Positions 8,323 through 17,793 of a stretch of DNA of 59,428 nt are shown piece by piece. Made by a program: the position numbers and the translations under genes. The stretch spans positions 1-59,428 of the forward strand of contig JACCQI010000020.1 of the NCBI GenBank assembly GCA_015709315.1, in the 5' to 3' direction. How positions within the stretch are numbered: the stretch's first letter is position 1; each line of letters opens with the position of its first letter. Source of the stretch: Desulfovibrionaceae bacterium. GTDB taxonomy: Bacteria > Desulfobacterota > Desulfovibrionia > Desulfovibrionales > Desulfovibrionaceae. The notes under the pieces are model-generated. The model was not told the DNA's origin. It worked only from the letters and a program-made list of their open reading frames with translations, and did no database searches.

Positions 8323-10236
8323 TTACGCCTCCATGTCCTCGATGCGGATATTGCCGCACATCTCGCGCACCCGGCCGTCCTGGTAGGTGATTTCGGTTTC
8401 CAGATTCATGGCGCAGGCGTCGGTGTAGAGCGCCTCGATGAGCGCGCCGTAGCGTTCGTTGATGGTCGCGCGCCGGACCTTGCGGGTGCGGGTCAGCTCG
8501 CCGTCGTCCGGGTCCAGCTCCTTGTAGAGCAGACAGAAGCGCCTGATGCGCGTCTCCTCGGGCAGGCCCGCGTTGGTTTTGGCCACTTCGCCGCGTATCA
8601 GATCGTAGACCTCGTCCTTGGCGGCCAGGTCCTGATAGGTGGTGTAGGTGATCATGTTGGACTCGGCCCAGTGGCCCACGATGGCCATGTCGATGCACAG
8701 GATGGCGGCCACATAGTCGCGCCCGCCGCCGAGCACCACGGACTCGCGCAGGAACGGGGAGAACTTGATCTTGTTCTCCAGGAACTGGGGCGAGAATTGT
8801 GTGCCGTCCCTCAGGTGCATGACGTCCTTCAGGCGGTCGATGACCACCAGCCGCCCGTTGTCGTCGAAATAGCCCGCGTCGCCCGAGAGCAGCCAGCCGT
8901 CCCCGGTGACGGTCTCGCGGGTGGCCTCCTCGTTCTTGTAGTAGCCGATAAAGACCGCCGGGGACCGGGAGATGATCTCGCCCTCCTCGGTGATCGCCAC
9001 CTCGGTCTCGGGGATGGGCGCGCCCACGGAGGTGAAGTCCACCTCCCCTTCCTTGTGGATGCAGGAGATGCCCGCGATCTCGGTCTGGCCGTAGATCTGC
9101 TTCAGGTTCACGCCGAGCGCGTGGAAGAAGCGGAAGATGTCCGGCCCGAGCGCCGCGCCGCCGGTGGTGGCGCTCCGCATGCGGGTGAACCCCAGCCGGT
9201 CGCGCAGGGCGCGGAACAGTCCCTGATCGGCCAGGAAGTACTTGAACCGGAGCCATGCCGAGGGTTTTTCGCCCGCGAACAGCGTGTCCACGTACTCGTA
9301 GCCGACGGGCAGCAGCCGGTTGTAGAGGAACCGCTTCAGGGGCGTGGTCTCCATGATGTCGCCCTGGACCTTGGCCGCGATGGACTCGTACACGCGCGGC
9401 GGGGAAAAGATGAAGTGCGGGCCGATCTCGCGGGAATCGGCCGAGGCCGTGTCCGGGGTCTCCGGGAAGTTGACGCAGAAGCCGAAGAGCAGGGCCGAGG
9501 CCACGGCCATCATCTGCTCGCCCATCCAGGCCAGCGGCAGGAAGGAGACGAACTCGTCGCGCGCGGACTTGGGGTCGTACAGGCCCAGGTTGTGGGCCAT
9601 GGAGAGCAGGTTCTTGTGGGAGAGCATGGCCAGCTTGGGGCGGCCCGTGGTGCCCGAGGTGGTGGCGATAAGGCAGGGATCGTCGGGCTTGACGTCGGCC
9701 ATGCGGCTCCTGAAATGGGCCACGCAGTCGGACCGGGACTCGCGCCCCAGCCGCCGGACGGCCTTGAAGTCCTTGAGCCCCTTCACGGTCTTCTCGTAGG
9801 CGGCCAGCCCCTTGGGGTCGTGGTAGACGATGTGTTCGAGGTGGGGCAGCCCCTCCCTGAAGGAGAGCATCTTGTCCACCTGCTCCTGGTCCTCGGCCAC
9901 GACCAGACGGCACTCGGAAAGATCGAAGATGTACCGGATTTCCTCGGCCGGGGAGTCCTGGTACAGGCCGAGCGCCATGCCGCCCAGGCCCTGGATGGCG
10001 AGTTCGGCCCAGATCCATTCCGGGCGGTTGTCGCCGATGAGGATGACGATGTCGCCCCGGCCCATGCCCAGGGCCTCCAGCCCGCAGGCGAACTCGGCGG
10101 TGACCCGCAGGCTGTCCTGCCAGGACACGGCCTGCCAGACGCCCCATTCCTTTTCGCGCAGGGCGGTCTTGCGGGCGCGCTCCCGGGCCTGCCTGACGAG
10201 CAGCCGGGGCAACGTGGTCTTGTATGGTTTTGCCAT
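8323..10236 (-). CDS. AMP-forming long-chain acyl-CoA synthetase family protein
   Basis: A 637-residue adenylate-forming enzyme that would convert a carboxylic acid, ATP and CoA to an acyl-CoA. The core motifs are intact: phosphate loop TTSGTTGRPKLAMLSHKN, an A5-type YGQTEIAGISC, GWLLSGDAGYFDDNGRL and RLKDVMHLRDG near the hinge. The C-terminal basic block GELTRTRKVRRAT carries a plausible catalytic Lys. Related long-chain-type synthetases often sit inside liv loci of anaerobes and proteobacteria. Start ATG at 10236 follows AAGGAA. It lies between livG and livH, so import and activation are probably linked. The chain length or aromatic nature of its substrate cannot be read from sequence. Confidence 0.9.
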   Translation of the reverse strand: MAKPYKTTLPRLLVRQARERARKTALREKEWGVWQAVSWQDSLRVTAEFACGLEALGMGRGDIVILIGDNRPEWIWAELAIQGLGGMALGLYQDSPAEEIRYIFDLSECRLVVAEDQEQVDKMLSFREGLPHLEHIVYHDPKGLAAYEKTVKGLKDFKAVRRLGRESRSDCVAHFRSRMADVKPDDPCLIATTSGTTGRPKLAMLSHKNLLSMAHNLGLYDPKSARDEFVSFLPLAWMGEQMMAVASALLFGFCVNFPETPDTASADSREIGPHFIFSPPRVYESIAAKVQGDIMETTPLKRFLYNRLLPVGYEYVDTLFAGEKPSAWLRFKYFLADQGLFRALRDRLGFTRMRSATTGGAALGPDIFRFFHALGVNLKQIYGQTEIAGISCIHKEGEVDFTSVGAPIPETEVAITEEGEIISRSPAVFIGYYKNEEATRETVTGDGWLLSGDAGYFDDNGRLVVIDRLKDVMHLRDGTQFSPQFLENKIKFSPFLRESVVLGGGRDYVAAILCIDMAIVGHWAESNMITYTTYQDLAAKDEVYDLIRGEVAKTNAGLPEETRIRRFCLLYKELDPDDGELTRTRKVRRATINERYGALIEALYTDACAMNLETEITYQDGRVREMCGNIRIEDMEA

Positions 10237-10292
10237 GAAATTTCCTTTATTTTTATCTCGGCGGGTCGCCGGGCCTTCCTTGCATAATCTCC

Positions 10293-11090
10293 TTATCGTC
10301 CTGCAAACGCCGCGTCTTCCGTGCCCAGGTAGGCGGCGATGACGTCCTTGTTCGCCTGCACCTCGTCCGGCGTGCCCTCGGCGATCTTCTGGCCGAAGTC
10401 GATGACCACGACCTTGTCGGAGATGTCCATGACAACTCCCATGTCGTGCTCCACCAACAGGACGGTGACGCCCCATTCTTCGGCAATGTCGAGGATATAC
10501 CGGGCCATGTCCTCGGTCTCTTCGAGGTTCATGCCCGCCATGGGCTCGTCCAGGAGGATGAGCTTGGGTTCGGCGGCCAGTGCTCGGCCAAGTTCCACCC
10601 TTTTGCGCACCCCGTAGGGAAGGCGTCCCGCGTGCTGGTGCCGGTAGGGCGAAAGGTTGAGGAAATCGATGACATCTTCCACGCGGCGTCGATGCCGCTC
10701 CTCGGCGCGTATCGTCTTGCCCCAGTACATGATGGAGGAGAGCAACCCGTAGTTGATCCGGCCGTGGCGGCCGACCATCAGGTTGTCGAGCACGGACAAA
10801 CCCTTGAACAGGGCGATGTTCTGGAAAGTGCGCGAAAGCCCCAGCTCCGTGCGCTTGTGCGCCGGAAGCGAGAGCAGGCACTCGCCGTCGAGGGAGATGC
10901 TGCACGGCCCCCGCGCCCCGCCGTCGGGGATGTAGCGGCCGCTGATACAGTTGAGCATGGAGGTCTTTCCGGCACCGTTGGGACCGATGAGGGACGCTAT
11001 GGTCCCCTGTTCAACGGTGAAGGACACCCCCATCAGGGCGGCAATGCCCTTGAACGTGAGTGTTACGTCACAGACGTCGAGATAGGCCAT
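10293..11090 (-). CDS. livG: LIV-type ABC transporter ATPase LivG
   Basis: The larger of the two LIV ATPases, 265 residues. Walker A GPNGAGKT, the LivG-type degenerate signature LPYGVRKRVELGRAL, Walker B LILLDEP and the switch His in LLVEHDMG are present. The long insertion between the two subdomains (YGLLSSIMYWGKT) is usual in LivG. It is first of the transporter genes, 112 bases after the CBS-ACT gene. Confidence 0.94.
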   Translation of the reverse strand: MAYLDVCDVTLTFKGIAALMGVSFTVEQGTIASLIGPNGAGKTSMLNCISGRYIPDGGARGPCSISLDGECLLSLPAHKRTELGLSRTFQNIALFKGLSVLDNLMVGRHGRINYGLLSSIMYWGKTIRAEERHRRRVEDVIDFLNLSPYRHQHAGRLPYGVRKRVELGRALAAEPKLILLDEPMAGMNLEETEDMARYILDIAEEWGVTVLLVEHDMGVVMDISDKVVVIDFGQKIAEGTPDEVQANKDVIAAYLGTEDAAFAGR

Positions 11091-11202
11091 ATCCTAAATT
11101 ATGTGCTGAGAGCACGCCCGTCTCAAACGACGTGTGCATGGCCGGCCGGTGAATCCGAAACACCGATGCCGGTCCGTATGCTGCCGGAAGGCTGAGCGGC
11201 CC

Positions 11203-11859
11203 TTAGGTCCACTCTCCCTTGAAGTCTTCGGGAGCGACCAGTTTGTAGCCCCGGTCCGTGAGAGCTGCCTCCACTGCGGACGGGTCTTCGGTATCTACTC
11301 GGACGACGACCACGCGGCGTCCGTTGAAAAAGAAGGTGCCGGTGGAGATGATGGACATCTTCATGTTGGCGATGACGCCGGCGACCTCATAGAGCACGCC
11401 GGAACGGTCTTCAACCTCGATGGTCAGGCGGGAGCCGCCCTCACGATACCCCATCTCCTCGGCAAGCACGTCGAGCATGACGTTCCGATTGATGTATCCG
11501 ATAAGCTCGCCGTCCTCGCCGACCACGGCCAGTCCGGCCAGGTCCATCTCGAACATCATGTCCGCCGCGCCCTCGATCTCGGTCTCGGGCGCCACGGTCT
11601 TGATGTCGGTGCGGTAGATCTTCTCCACCGTCAGCTTGCTCATCAGGTAATTGATCTCGTGTTTCTCCAGGGAGGTCATGATGGACGGGAGCGCGGCAAA
11701 GATGTCCTCCTTGCGCACGTAACCGAGCAGCTTGCCGTCCTCGTCCACCACCAGGAGCATCCAGAGCTTGTTTTCCTCAAGCTGTTTCTGGGCGTCCTTG
11801 ACCAGGGTCTGCGGGGTGACCTTGACGAAGTCGCGAAGCATTTTCAGTCCCACGTACAT
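11203..11859 (-). CDS. CBS-CBS-ACT domain regulatory protein (AcuB-like)
   Basis: This 218-residue cytoplasmic protein has two CBS domains (about residues 8-125) followed by an ACT domain (about 140-210, beginning LTIEVEDRSGVLYEVAGVIA). CBS pairs bind adenine nucleotides and ACT domains bind amino acids, so it could sense energy state and an amino-acid ligand. The start ATG at 11859 has a strong AAGGAGG. It heads the liv/ligase locus, which suggests it modulates uptake or activation. AcuB of the acetoin locus has the same architecture, but an acetoin role is not implied here. Confidence 0.85.
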   Translation of the reverse strand: MYVGLKMLRDFVKVTPQTLVKDAQKQLEENKLWMLLVVDEDGKLLGYVRKEDIFAALPSIMTSLEKHEINYLMSKLTVEKIYRTDIKTVAPETEIEGAADMMFEMDLAGLAVVGEDGELIGYINRNVMLDVLAEEMGYREGGSRLTIEVEDRSGVLYEVAGVIANMKMSIISTGTFFFNGRRVVVVRVDTEDPSAVEAALTDRGYKLVAPEDFKGEWT

Positions 11860-12198
11860 GTTTTCCTCCTTGAAGCGGCCGCTGGGGCACTGCCGGTTGA
11901 AGCCGTATGGCATGCATTGCTTTCGGATGGATACACGTTTTCATTGAACGGCGCAATTTCATCCGCAAGCGGTCGGCGGTGTGCGGTTCACCTAAAAAAC
12001 CGTTTTCCATGCACAAGTCAATACTCAAACAATTGTTTGGATACAAAAAATCGATTGCCGGTCCCGATTCGACCGCACAAAGCGGACGATTCATTTGCCT
12101 TTATCCGGTCGATGCCCTAAAAATATATGGGGCAATATCGGCATGGCGATCCGTTGTCCCGCCCGGAAAACGTCCGCTCAAAGCAAACCACAAAGGTC
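11860..12198. promoter_or_regulatory. Divergent regulatory region with a 14-bp palindrome
   Basis: This region separates the CBS-ACT/liv locus from the diguanylate cyclase gene and is more AT-rich than its surroundings. It contains the perfect palindrome CAAACAATTGTTTG at 12026-12039, a plausible operator for either divergent unit. I could not pick out clear -35/-10 pairs. Confidence 0.4.
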
Positions 12199-13818
12199 AT
12201 GAAAAAGAGCAGTTACGAAATATTCAAAAAAGCCGTTCCGCTGTTTCTCATAATCCTCGCCGCCATCGGCGTGTTCCTGGGCGGTTCGGCGGCCTTCTTC
12301 TATTTCTCGGGCCATAACGAGTTCATCGCCGGGCTGGAAGCCGGGGAATCCCGCATCGTCGAGCGCGAGGCCACCGCCATCCGGCACGAATTCGACAACG
12401 TCATCGACGACATCCGCTTCCTTGCCGGGCTGAACGAGTTGCGGCTTTTCCTCGACACCGGCGACCCCCATCTGCTCAAGGGCGTGCAAAACGAATTCAT
12501 GCACATGGCGAACCTCAAGCAGAAATACGACCAGATCCGCTGCCTGGACGAAACCGGCATGGAGGTGGTCCGCATCAACAACCTGGACGGCCGGGCCGTG
12601 GCCGTACCCGAAGACCGGCTCCAGAACAAGGGGAGACGCTACTACTTCATCAGCGCCATCGACCTCGACGAAGGCCACATCTACATGTCTCCGATGGACC
12701 TCAACGTGGAGCACGACATCATCGAAACGCCGCTGAAACCCGTGATCCGGTTCGCCCTGCCGCTGTTCGACAGCGTCGGGCACAAGAAGGGCATCGTGAT
12801 GATCAACTACAACGCATCCGGCATGCTCGATCGAATCGCCACTTCCGGAGAAAACTCCCTGGGAGACGTCGCTCTGCTCAACCACCACGGCTACTGGCTG
12901 CTCGGCCCGGAGAAAGACAGGGAATGGGGATTCATGTATCCCGGCCTGGGCCAGGAAACATTTTCGCGGGACTTTCCGAAAGAATGGAAACGACTGCGCG
13001 AATCGAGCATGAGTCAGTTCACCAGCAAAAACGGCTTGTACACCGCCGCCGTCATCAACCCCATAACGGAGGACCGTATCTCCCGCTACTCGATAGCCCC
13101 GGGCCACATCTCGGCGGAGGTCGAGCCGTCACTGTTTTTCTGGGTGCTGGTATCCCACGTTCCCGGGAAAATCATAAAAGCCGACACTCGGAAGCTGATA
13201 TTCGAGATCCTGGCCGGAAGCTCCGCGCTACTCATTTTCATGCTCGGCGGCGGCGCGCACCTGGCCGTGGCCATCACCCGCCGCCGCGAGTACCAGGCCC
13301 AGCTGGTCGAGTGGGCCTTGTACGATACCCTGACAGGGCTGGCCAACCGCAAGCTCTTCTTCGACCGCCTATGCGCAGGCATGTCCATGGCCAAACGGCA
13401 CAAGCGGCGGCTCGCCCTCCTCTACATCGACCTGGACGGATTCAAGGCGGTCAACGACACATACGGCCACGAGGCCGGCGACGCCCTGCTCGTGCAGGTG
13501 GGGAAGCGGCTGACGGGCATGGTCCGCCAGTCGGACACCGTGGCCCGGCTGGGCGGCGACGAATTCGCCGTCATCCTGGCGGAAATCGAGCACACCGGGG
13601 CCGCCTCCGGGGTGGGCAGGAAGATCGTCGGGGAACTGAGCCGCCCGTTCAAGCTGGAGCGGGCCACCGTGACCATCGGCGCGAGCATAGGCGTGGCGGT
13701 CTACCCGGACCACGCAACGTCCGAGGACGCGCTGGTCCAGGGCGCGGACGAGGCCATGTACGTGTCCAAGGAGAAAGGCAAAAACCGCTGCACCTCCGCC
13801 GACCAGGTGAAGAGTTGA
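12199..13818 (+). CDS. Membrane-bound diguanylate cyclase with periplasmic sensor
   Basis: A 539-residue signalling enzyme predicted to make c-di-GMP from two GTP. A transmembrane helix near residues 11-33 and a second near 335-355 enclose a large periplasmic Cache-like sensor. The GGDEF domain follows; its active-site motif GGDEF is at 452-456, with the inhibitory I-site RQSD (443-446) exactly five residues before it, so product inhibition is expected. There is no EAL domain. The start MKKSSYE is preferred to an ATG 72 bases upstream because it leads straight into the membrane signal, though its Shine-Dalgarno (AAAGG) is very close. Ligand unknown. Confidence 0.9.
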   Translation: MKKSSYEIFKKAVPLFLIILAAIGVFLGGSAAFFYFSGHNEFIAGLEAGESRIVEREATAIRHEFDNVIDDIRFLAGLNELRLFLDTGDPHLLKGVQNEFMHMANLKQKYDQIRCLDETGMEVVRINNLDGRAVAVPEDRLQNKGRRYYFISAIDLDEGHIYMSPMDLNVEHDIIETPLKPVIRFALPLFDSVGHKKGIVMINYNASGMLDRIATSGENSLGDVALLNHHGYWLLGPEKDREWGFMYPGLGQETFSRDFPKEWKRLRESSMSQFTSKNGLYTAAVINPITEDRISRYSIAPGHISAEVEPSLFFWVLVSHVPGKIIKADTRKLIFEILAGSSALLIFMLGGGAHLAVAITRRREYQAQLVEWALYDTLTGLANRKLFFDRLCAGMSMAKRHKRRLALLYIDLDGFKAVNDTYGHEAGDALLVQVGKRLTGMVRQSDTVARLGGDEFAVILAEIEHTGAASGVGRKIVGELSRPFKLERATVTIGASIGVAVYPDHATSEDALVQGADEAMYVSKEKGKNRCTSADQVKS

Positions 13819-13828
13819 GAACCCGCCT

Positions 13829-16510
13829 TTAGCCGCCCATGCGGCAGAAGAGGCTGGCCTGGGCGCAGCAGCCCGACAGGCCGAGCGCCCGGTAGACCGC
13901 ATCCATGTCCACGGCCTCGCGCACCACGCCCGCCAGGTGGTCCAGGGCGTCCTCCATGTCGAACGCGGTCTGGATCTCCCCCAGCGGGGAAAGGCCCTTG
14001 TCCATGCGAAGCTGGTCGATGAACCAGCGGCGGAACCAATCCGAATCGAACAGCCCGTGCAGGTAGGTGCCCATGACCCGGCCGTCCGCGCGCATGTAGC
14101 CCAGCGGCTCGCCCGCGTTGTCGCGCAGGGCCGGGCGCAGGCCGTCGGACAGCGGCGTGGTCCGGCCGTGGTGTATCTCGTAGCCGTGGACCGGGTGGCC
14201 GGAGGCACAGTGGGTGCCGAAGGTGCGGGTGAGCGTCTTTTCCGGGGCCAGGGTGGTCAGCACGGGCAGCAGCCCGAATCCCTCCACGCGGGTGGTCTCC
14301 GACTCCAGGCCATAGGGATCGTCCACGGTCTCGCCGAGCATCTGGAACCCGCCGCAGATGCCCACGATGCGGGTCCGGCAGCCTTCGCCCGCCAATTCGC
14401 GCAAGACCGCGGCCATGCCCGTGCCCTTGAGCGCCTTCATGTCCGGCACCGTGGACTTGGAGCCGGGAATGATCACCGCGTCGGGCGCGCCCACGTCCCG
14501 GGCGTCCGCCACTACGCGGACTTTCACGTCCGGCTCGGCGTACAGCGGGTCGATGTCGTTGAAATTCGAGATGCGCGGCAGATCCAGGACCACGATGTCC
14601 ACGCACTGGTCGCCCGCGAACTTGTCCCCCTCGGGCCGGAACCCGTCCTTGAAGGACACGGAGTCCTCCTCGGGCAGCCCCAGGGAATGGATGTAGGGCA
14701 CGGTGCCGAGCACGGGCTTGCCCGTGTGCTCGAACATCTGGCCGAAGGCCGGGTCGAGCAGCGAGGCGTCGCCCCTAAAGCGGTTGATGACGAACCCGTC
14801 CACCCGGTCGCGCTCGGCGGGCGTGAGCAGATTCATGGTGCCCACGATGGAGGCGAACACGCCGCCACGGTCGATGTCCCCGGTGAGCAGCACCCGCGCC
14901 CCGGCGTACCGGGCCATGGCCATGTTCACGATGTCGTGGTGCTTGAGGTTCACCTCGGCCGGGCTGCCCGCGCCTTCGAGCACCATGACGTCGTGCTCGT
15001 TGGCCAGCGAGTCGTAGGCCGCCTTGACCGCCTCCCAGGCGCGCGGCTTGTACTCCACATACTCGCGCACGCGCATGTTGCCCACGGGCCTGCCCATGAC
15101 GATGACCTGGGAGCCGGTGTCCGAGCCGGGCTTGAGCAGCACCGGATTCATGCGCACGTCCGGCTTGAGGCGGCAGGCCATGGCCTGGGTCACCTGGGCG
15201 CGTCCCATCTCGCCGCCCTGGTCCGTGACGAAGGAGTTGAGCGACATGTTCTGCGCCTTGAACGGGGCCACGGCATAGCCGTCCTGAAGCAGGATGCGGC
15301 AGAACGCGGCCGCCAGCACGGACTTGCCCGCGTTGGAGCTGGTGCCCTGGATCATGAGCGCCGGGGTGCGCTTGGCCCGCTTGACCACCGGCCCGCGTGC
15401 CGTGCCCGAGACCGCCTCCATGGCCCGGATAAGCCGCTCGTTGGCGTCCTTGCCGCGCACGGCCACCCGGAACCAGTTGTCGTCCAGGCCGGTATAGTTG
15501 CCGCACAGCCGGATGGCGATCCGGTGCTCGGCCAGCAGTCGGTCCCTGAGCCAGACGGCGTCCTGACCCACGCGGTCCATGCGGCACAGGAGATAGTTGG
15601 CCGCGCCCGGAAAGACCTTGATGCCCGGCACCTGCCGCAGGCCCGCGGCCAGGGCGTCGCGCAAAAGCCCGGTGCGCTCGCGGGTGCGGCCCCCATACTT
15701 CGCGTCGCGCAAACAGCGCGCGCCCACCTTTTGGGCCAGGGTGTTCACGGACCAGGCGGGCATGTTCCGCCGGATACGCAGGATCACGTCCGGGTCGGCA
15801 AAGGCCAGGCCCAGCCGGATGCCGGGGATGGCGTAGAACTTGGTCAGGGAAAGCACGGTGACGACGTTGGACGGCCGGTCGCGCACCAGCCGGTCCACGT
15901 CCTCGGGCAGGAACTCGGCAAAGGACTCGTCCACCACGAAAACGGACTGGGGAAACAGGGACGCGGCCTCGCGGACCTCGGCCGGGGACACGAGCGTGCC
16001 GGTCGGGTTGTTGGGACTGCACAAAAAAACCAGGGAAGGGGCGCGCAACAACGGCACCATGGCCGGGAAATCAACCTTGAAGCCCTCGGTCATGCCCATC
16101 TCGATCACTTCCAGCCGGTGCGCCCTGCACGCACGGGCATAGTCCACGTAGGTGGGCGACGGGATCACGGCCTGGCGGAAGCCGCCCATGCCCGCAATGG
16201 CGAAAATCAGCTCGGACGCCCCGTTGCCCGCCACCACCTGAGAGGGCCACACCTTGTATTTCTCGCTGGCGGCCATGACCAGGTCGTGACTCTCGGGGTC
16301 CGGGTAGGCGTCCACGAACCGGAGCGCCTGGCCCACCACCTGGCCGAGCCACGGCGGCGGCCCCAGCGGGTTCACGTTGGCCGAAAAATCGAGGATTTCC
16401 TCGGGCGCGCATCCGGCCAGCTCGGCCAGCCGCCGCACGTTCCCCCCGTGGGCGAAACGCTGCTCGTCCAGGATGTCGGGGATGCCCGCAAAGAGTGATT
16501 GCTTGTCCAT
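13829..16510 (-). CDS. CobD-CobQ fusion: threonine-phosphate decarboxylase / cobyric acid synthase
   Basis: A single 893-residue frame joins two cobalamin enzymes. Residues 1-365 are a PLP aminotransferase-fold protein of the CobD type (L-threonine-O-3-phosphate decarboxylase, giving aminopropanol phosphate); the PLP Lys lies in [14 protein letters not shown]. Residues 386-893 are CobQ/CbiP, which amidates adenosylcobyrinic a,c-diamide at four side chains: P-loop-like GTSSNAGKS and a glutaminase Cys in [11 protein letters not shown]. No stop or frameshift lies between them; a short basic linker (VVKRAKRTP) joins the halves. The two products are used in consecutive steps of lower-ligand arm attachment, so the fusion makes biochemical sense. 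No B12 riboswitch is evident upstream. Confidence 0.93.
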   Translation of the reverse strand: MDKQSLFAGIPDILDEQRFAHGGNVRRLAELAGCAPEEILDFSANVNPLGPPPWLGQVVGQALRFVDAYPDPESHDLVMAASEKYKVWPSQVVAGNGASELIFAIAGMGGFRQAVIPSPTYVDYARACRAHRLEVIEMGMTEGFKVDFPAMVPLLRAPSLVFLCSPNNPTGTLVSPAEVREAASLFPQSVFVVDESFAEFLPEDVDRLVRDRPSNVVTVLSLTKFYAIPGIRLGLAFADPDVILRIRRNMPAWSVNTLAQKVGARCLRDAKYGGRTRERTGLLRDALAAGLRQVPGIKVFPGAANYLLCRMDRVGQDAVWLRDRLLAEHRIAIRLCGNYTGLDDNWFRVAVRGKDANERLIRAMEAVSGTARGPVVKRAKRTPALMIQGTSSNAGKSVLAAAFCRILLQDGYAVAPFKAQNMSLNSFVTDQGGEMGRAQVTQAMACRLKPDVRMNPVLLKPGSDTGSQVIVMGRPVGNMRVREYVEYKPRAWEAVKAAYDSLANEHDVMVLEGAGSPAEVNLKHHDIVNMAMARYAGARVLLTGDIDRGGVFASIVGTMNLLTPAERDRVDGFVINRFRGDASLLDPAFGQMFEHTGKPVLGTVPYIHSLGLPEEDSVSFKDGFRPEGDKFAGDQCVDIVVLDLPRISNFNDIDPLYAEPDVKVRVVADARDVGAPDAVIIPGSKSTVPDMKALKGTGMAAVLRELAGEGCRTRIVGICGGFQMLGETVDDPYGLESETTRVEGFGLLPVLTTLAPEKTLTRTFGTHCASGHPVHGYEIHHGRTTPLSDGLRPALRDNAGEPLGYMRADGRVMGTYLHGLFDSDWFRRWFIDQLRMDKGLSPLGEIQTAFDMEDALDHLAGVVREAVDMDAVYRALGLSGCCAQASLFCRMGG

Positions 16511-16730
16511 GGAACCGCCGTACGGGAATGGAAGTCTAGAAAAAATTGAGACTTTTTATTCAATACCCTTAATGGTCGCCCCTGTCCACTTTCAAAACGG
16601 ATAAGGGCGGTTACGGGTAAACGCCCATTTACCCCCTGCGGTGGATACGAAATGCGGTTTATGATATAAGAAGACAACCCCGCATCCAAGCATCTGAACA
16701 AACATGCGCTCCAGCAACAGGAGGCACGGG

Positions 16731-17777
16731 ATGACACAACGACTTCAAGCCTGCCGCATCGTTCTTTTCCTCGCGGCCGCCTGCCTGGCCTTTCCGGTTT
16801 CGGCCTGGGCCTACGGGAACGGCGGCGACGGCCCGTCCGAGGCGACCGACGAATCCAGCACCCGCCCGCCGGGATTCGACCCGATCATCTCGTCGTGGCT
16901 CAACTGGAGCGAGCCGCAGACGACCCTCCCCGCCGGGTTCGGCGTGCTGATCTCCACCGAGCCCGAATCCCAGCCCACGAGCCTTCCTGCGGTGGGGATC
17001 CCCGTGGACGACTCGGACACGTCCGACCCCACGGAGCGAGGGACTGACGGGGAAACCGAAGACCCGGACAAGTCCACGGGTTCGTCCCCGAGCCTGGAGG
17101 ACATCATCGCCATGGACCAGGATGCGCGCGACAGACAAGACAATCCGCCACCCGAGGACGTCCAGATTCAGACCATCGACCCGCACATCCCCATGATGCC
17201 CGGACCGCCGCCGGACCAGACGGATCGGGAGGTCCGCATGGAAGTGAACGCCTGGCTCGCCACCCTGCCGCCCGAGGACAGGGACAATCTCGTCAACTCC
17301 TACACCCCGCGCGAACGGCAGCAGATCAAGTACATCCGCCAGTTCAACGCCATGATCCAGCAACAGACCGATCCGGCCATACGCCGCTCCTGGGAGCACT
17401 GCGCCCAGCAGCAGGTCGAGCGGTTCAACGCCACCGTGAGGAACAACCGGACCCGGGTGAGGCAGCAGTTGCAGCAGGCCAATGAAAACATGACCGAGAT
17501 CCGGGACACGGTCGCCGGAATCTCGGTCAACGTGTTCACCGGCCCCCTGGGCTGGCCGGGCGTGGCCATCAACGTCGGCATCAACACGGCGGCGGGCGGC
17601 GGCCGGGGCGGCCGGTCGGCCACGGCATCCTCCGGGGTGCGGGGGGCCATCAAGGCGGGCGTCAAGGCTTACGGCGGCAAGACCGCCCAGGCCCTGGACG
17701 CGCTGTCCTCCCCGGTGGTGGACAGCCTCACCCAGGAGGCCGCCGCCAAGGCCGAAGACAAGATCACCGGGAAATAA
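16731..17777 (+). CDS. Exported protein of unknown function with acidic linker and Gly-rich segment
   Basis: I do not recognise a family. The 348-residue product starts at an ATG behind a strong AGGAGG and has a clear Sec signal peptide ending SAWA. Then comes a low-complexity acidic Ser/Thr/Pro/Asp region (about residues 25-150), a helical, Gln/Arg-rich part (about 170-250), and a Gly/Ala-rich, partly hydrophobic stretch (GPLGWPGVAINVGINTAAGG and beyond). The C-terminus is amphipathic and charged. It is the first of three adjacent exported proteins transcribed together (16 bases to the next). Secretion to the periplasm or surface is likely; the Gly-rich part could insert in membranes, but this is speculation. 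Confidence 0.7.
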   Translation: MTQRLQACRIVLFLAAACLAFPVSAWAYGNGGDGPSEATDESSTRPPGFDPIISSWLNWSEPQTTLPAGFGVLISTEPESQPTSLPAVGIPVDDSDTSDPTERGTDGETEDPDKSTGSSPSLEDIIAMDQDARDRQDNPPPEDVQIQTIDPHIPMMPGPPPDQTDREVRMEVNAWLATLPPEDRDNLVNSYTPRERQQIKYIRQFNAMIQQQTDPAIRRSWEHCAQQQVERFNATVRNNRTRVRQQLQQANENMTEIRDTVAGISVNVFTGPLGWPGVAINVGINTAAGGGRGGRSATASSGVRGAIKAGVKAYGGKTAQALDALSSPVVDSLTQEAAAKAEDKITGK

Positions 17778-17793
17778 CGCCGGGAGAACCATC

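Noticed and set aside
7666-10287. Long plus-strand frame opposite livH and the acyl-CoA ligase
   Set aside because: Same antisense effect; the minus-strand genes have intact families and motifs.
16511-16730. Possible cobalamin riboswitch before the CobD-CobQ gene
   Set aside because: I could not find a B12-box-like segment or the usual long paired leader on the minus strand; the same holds before cobB and cobS.
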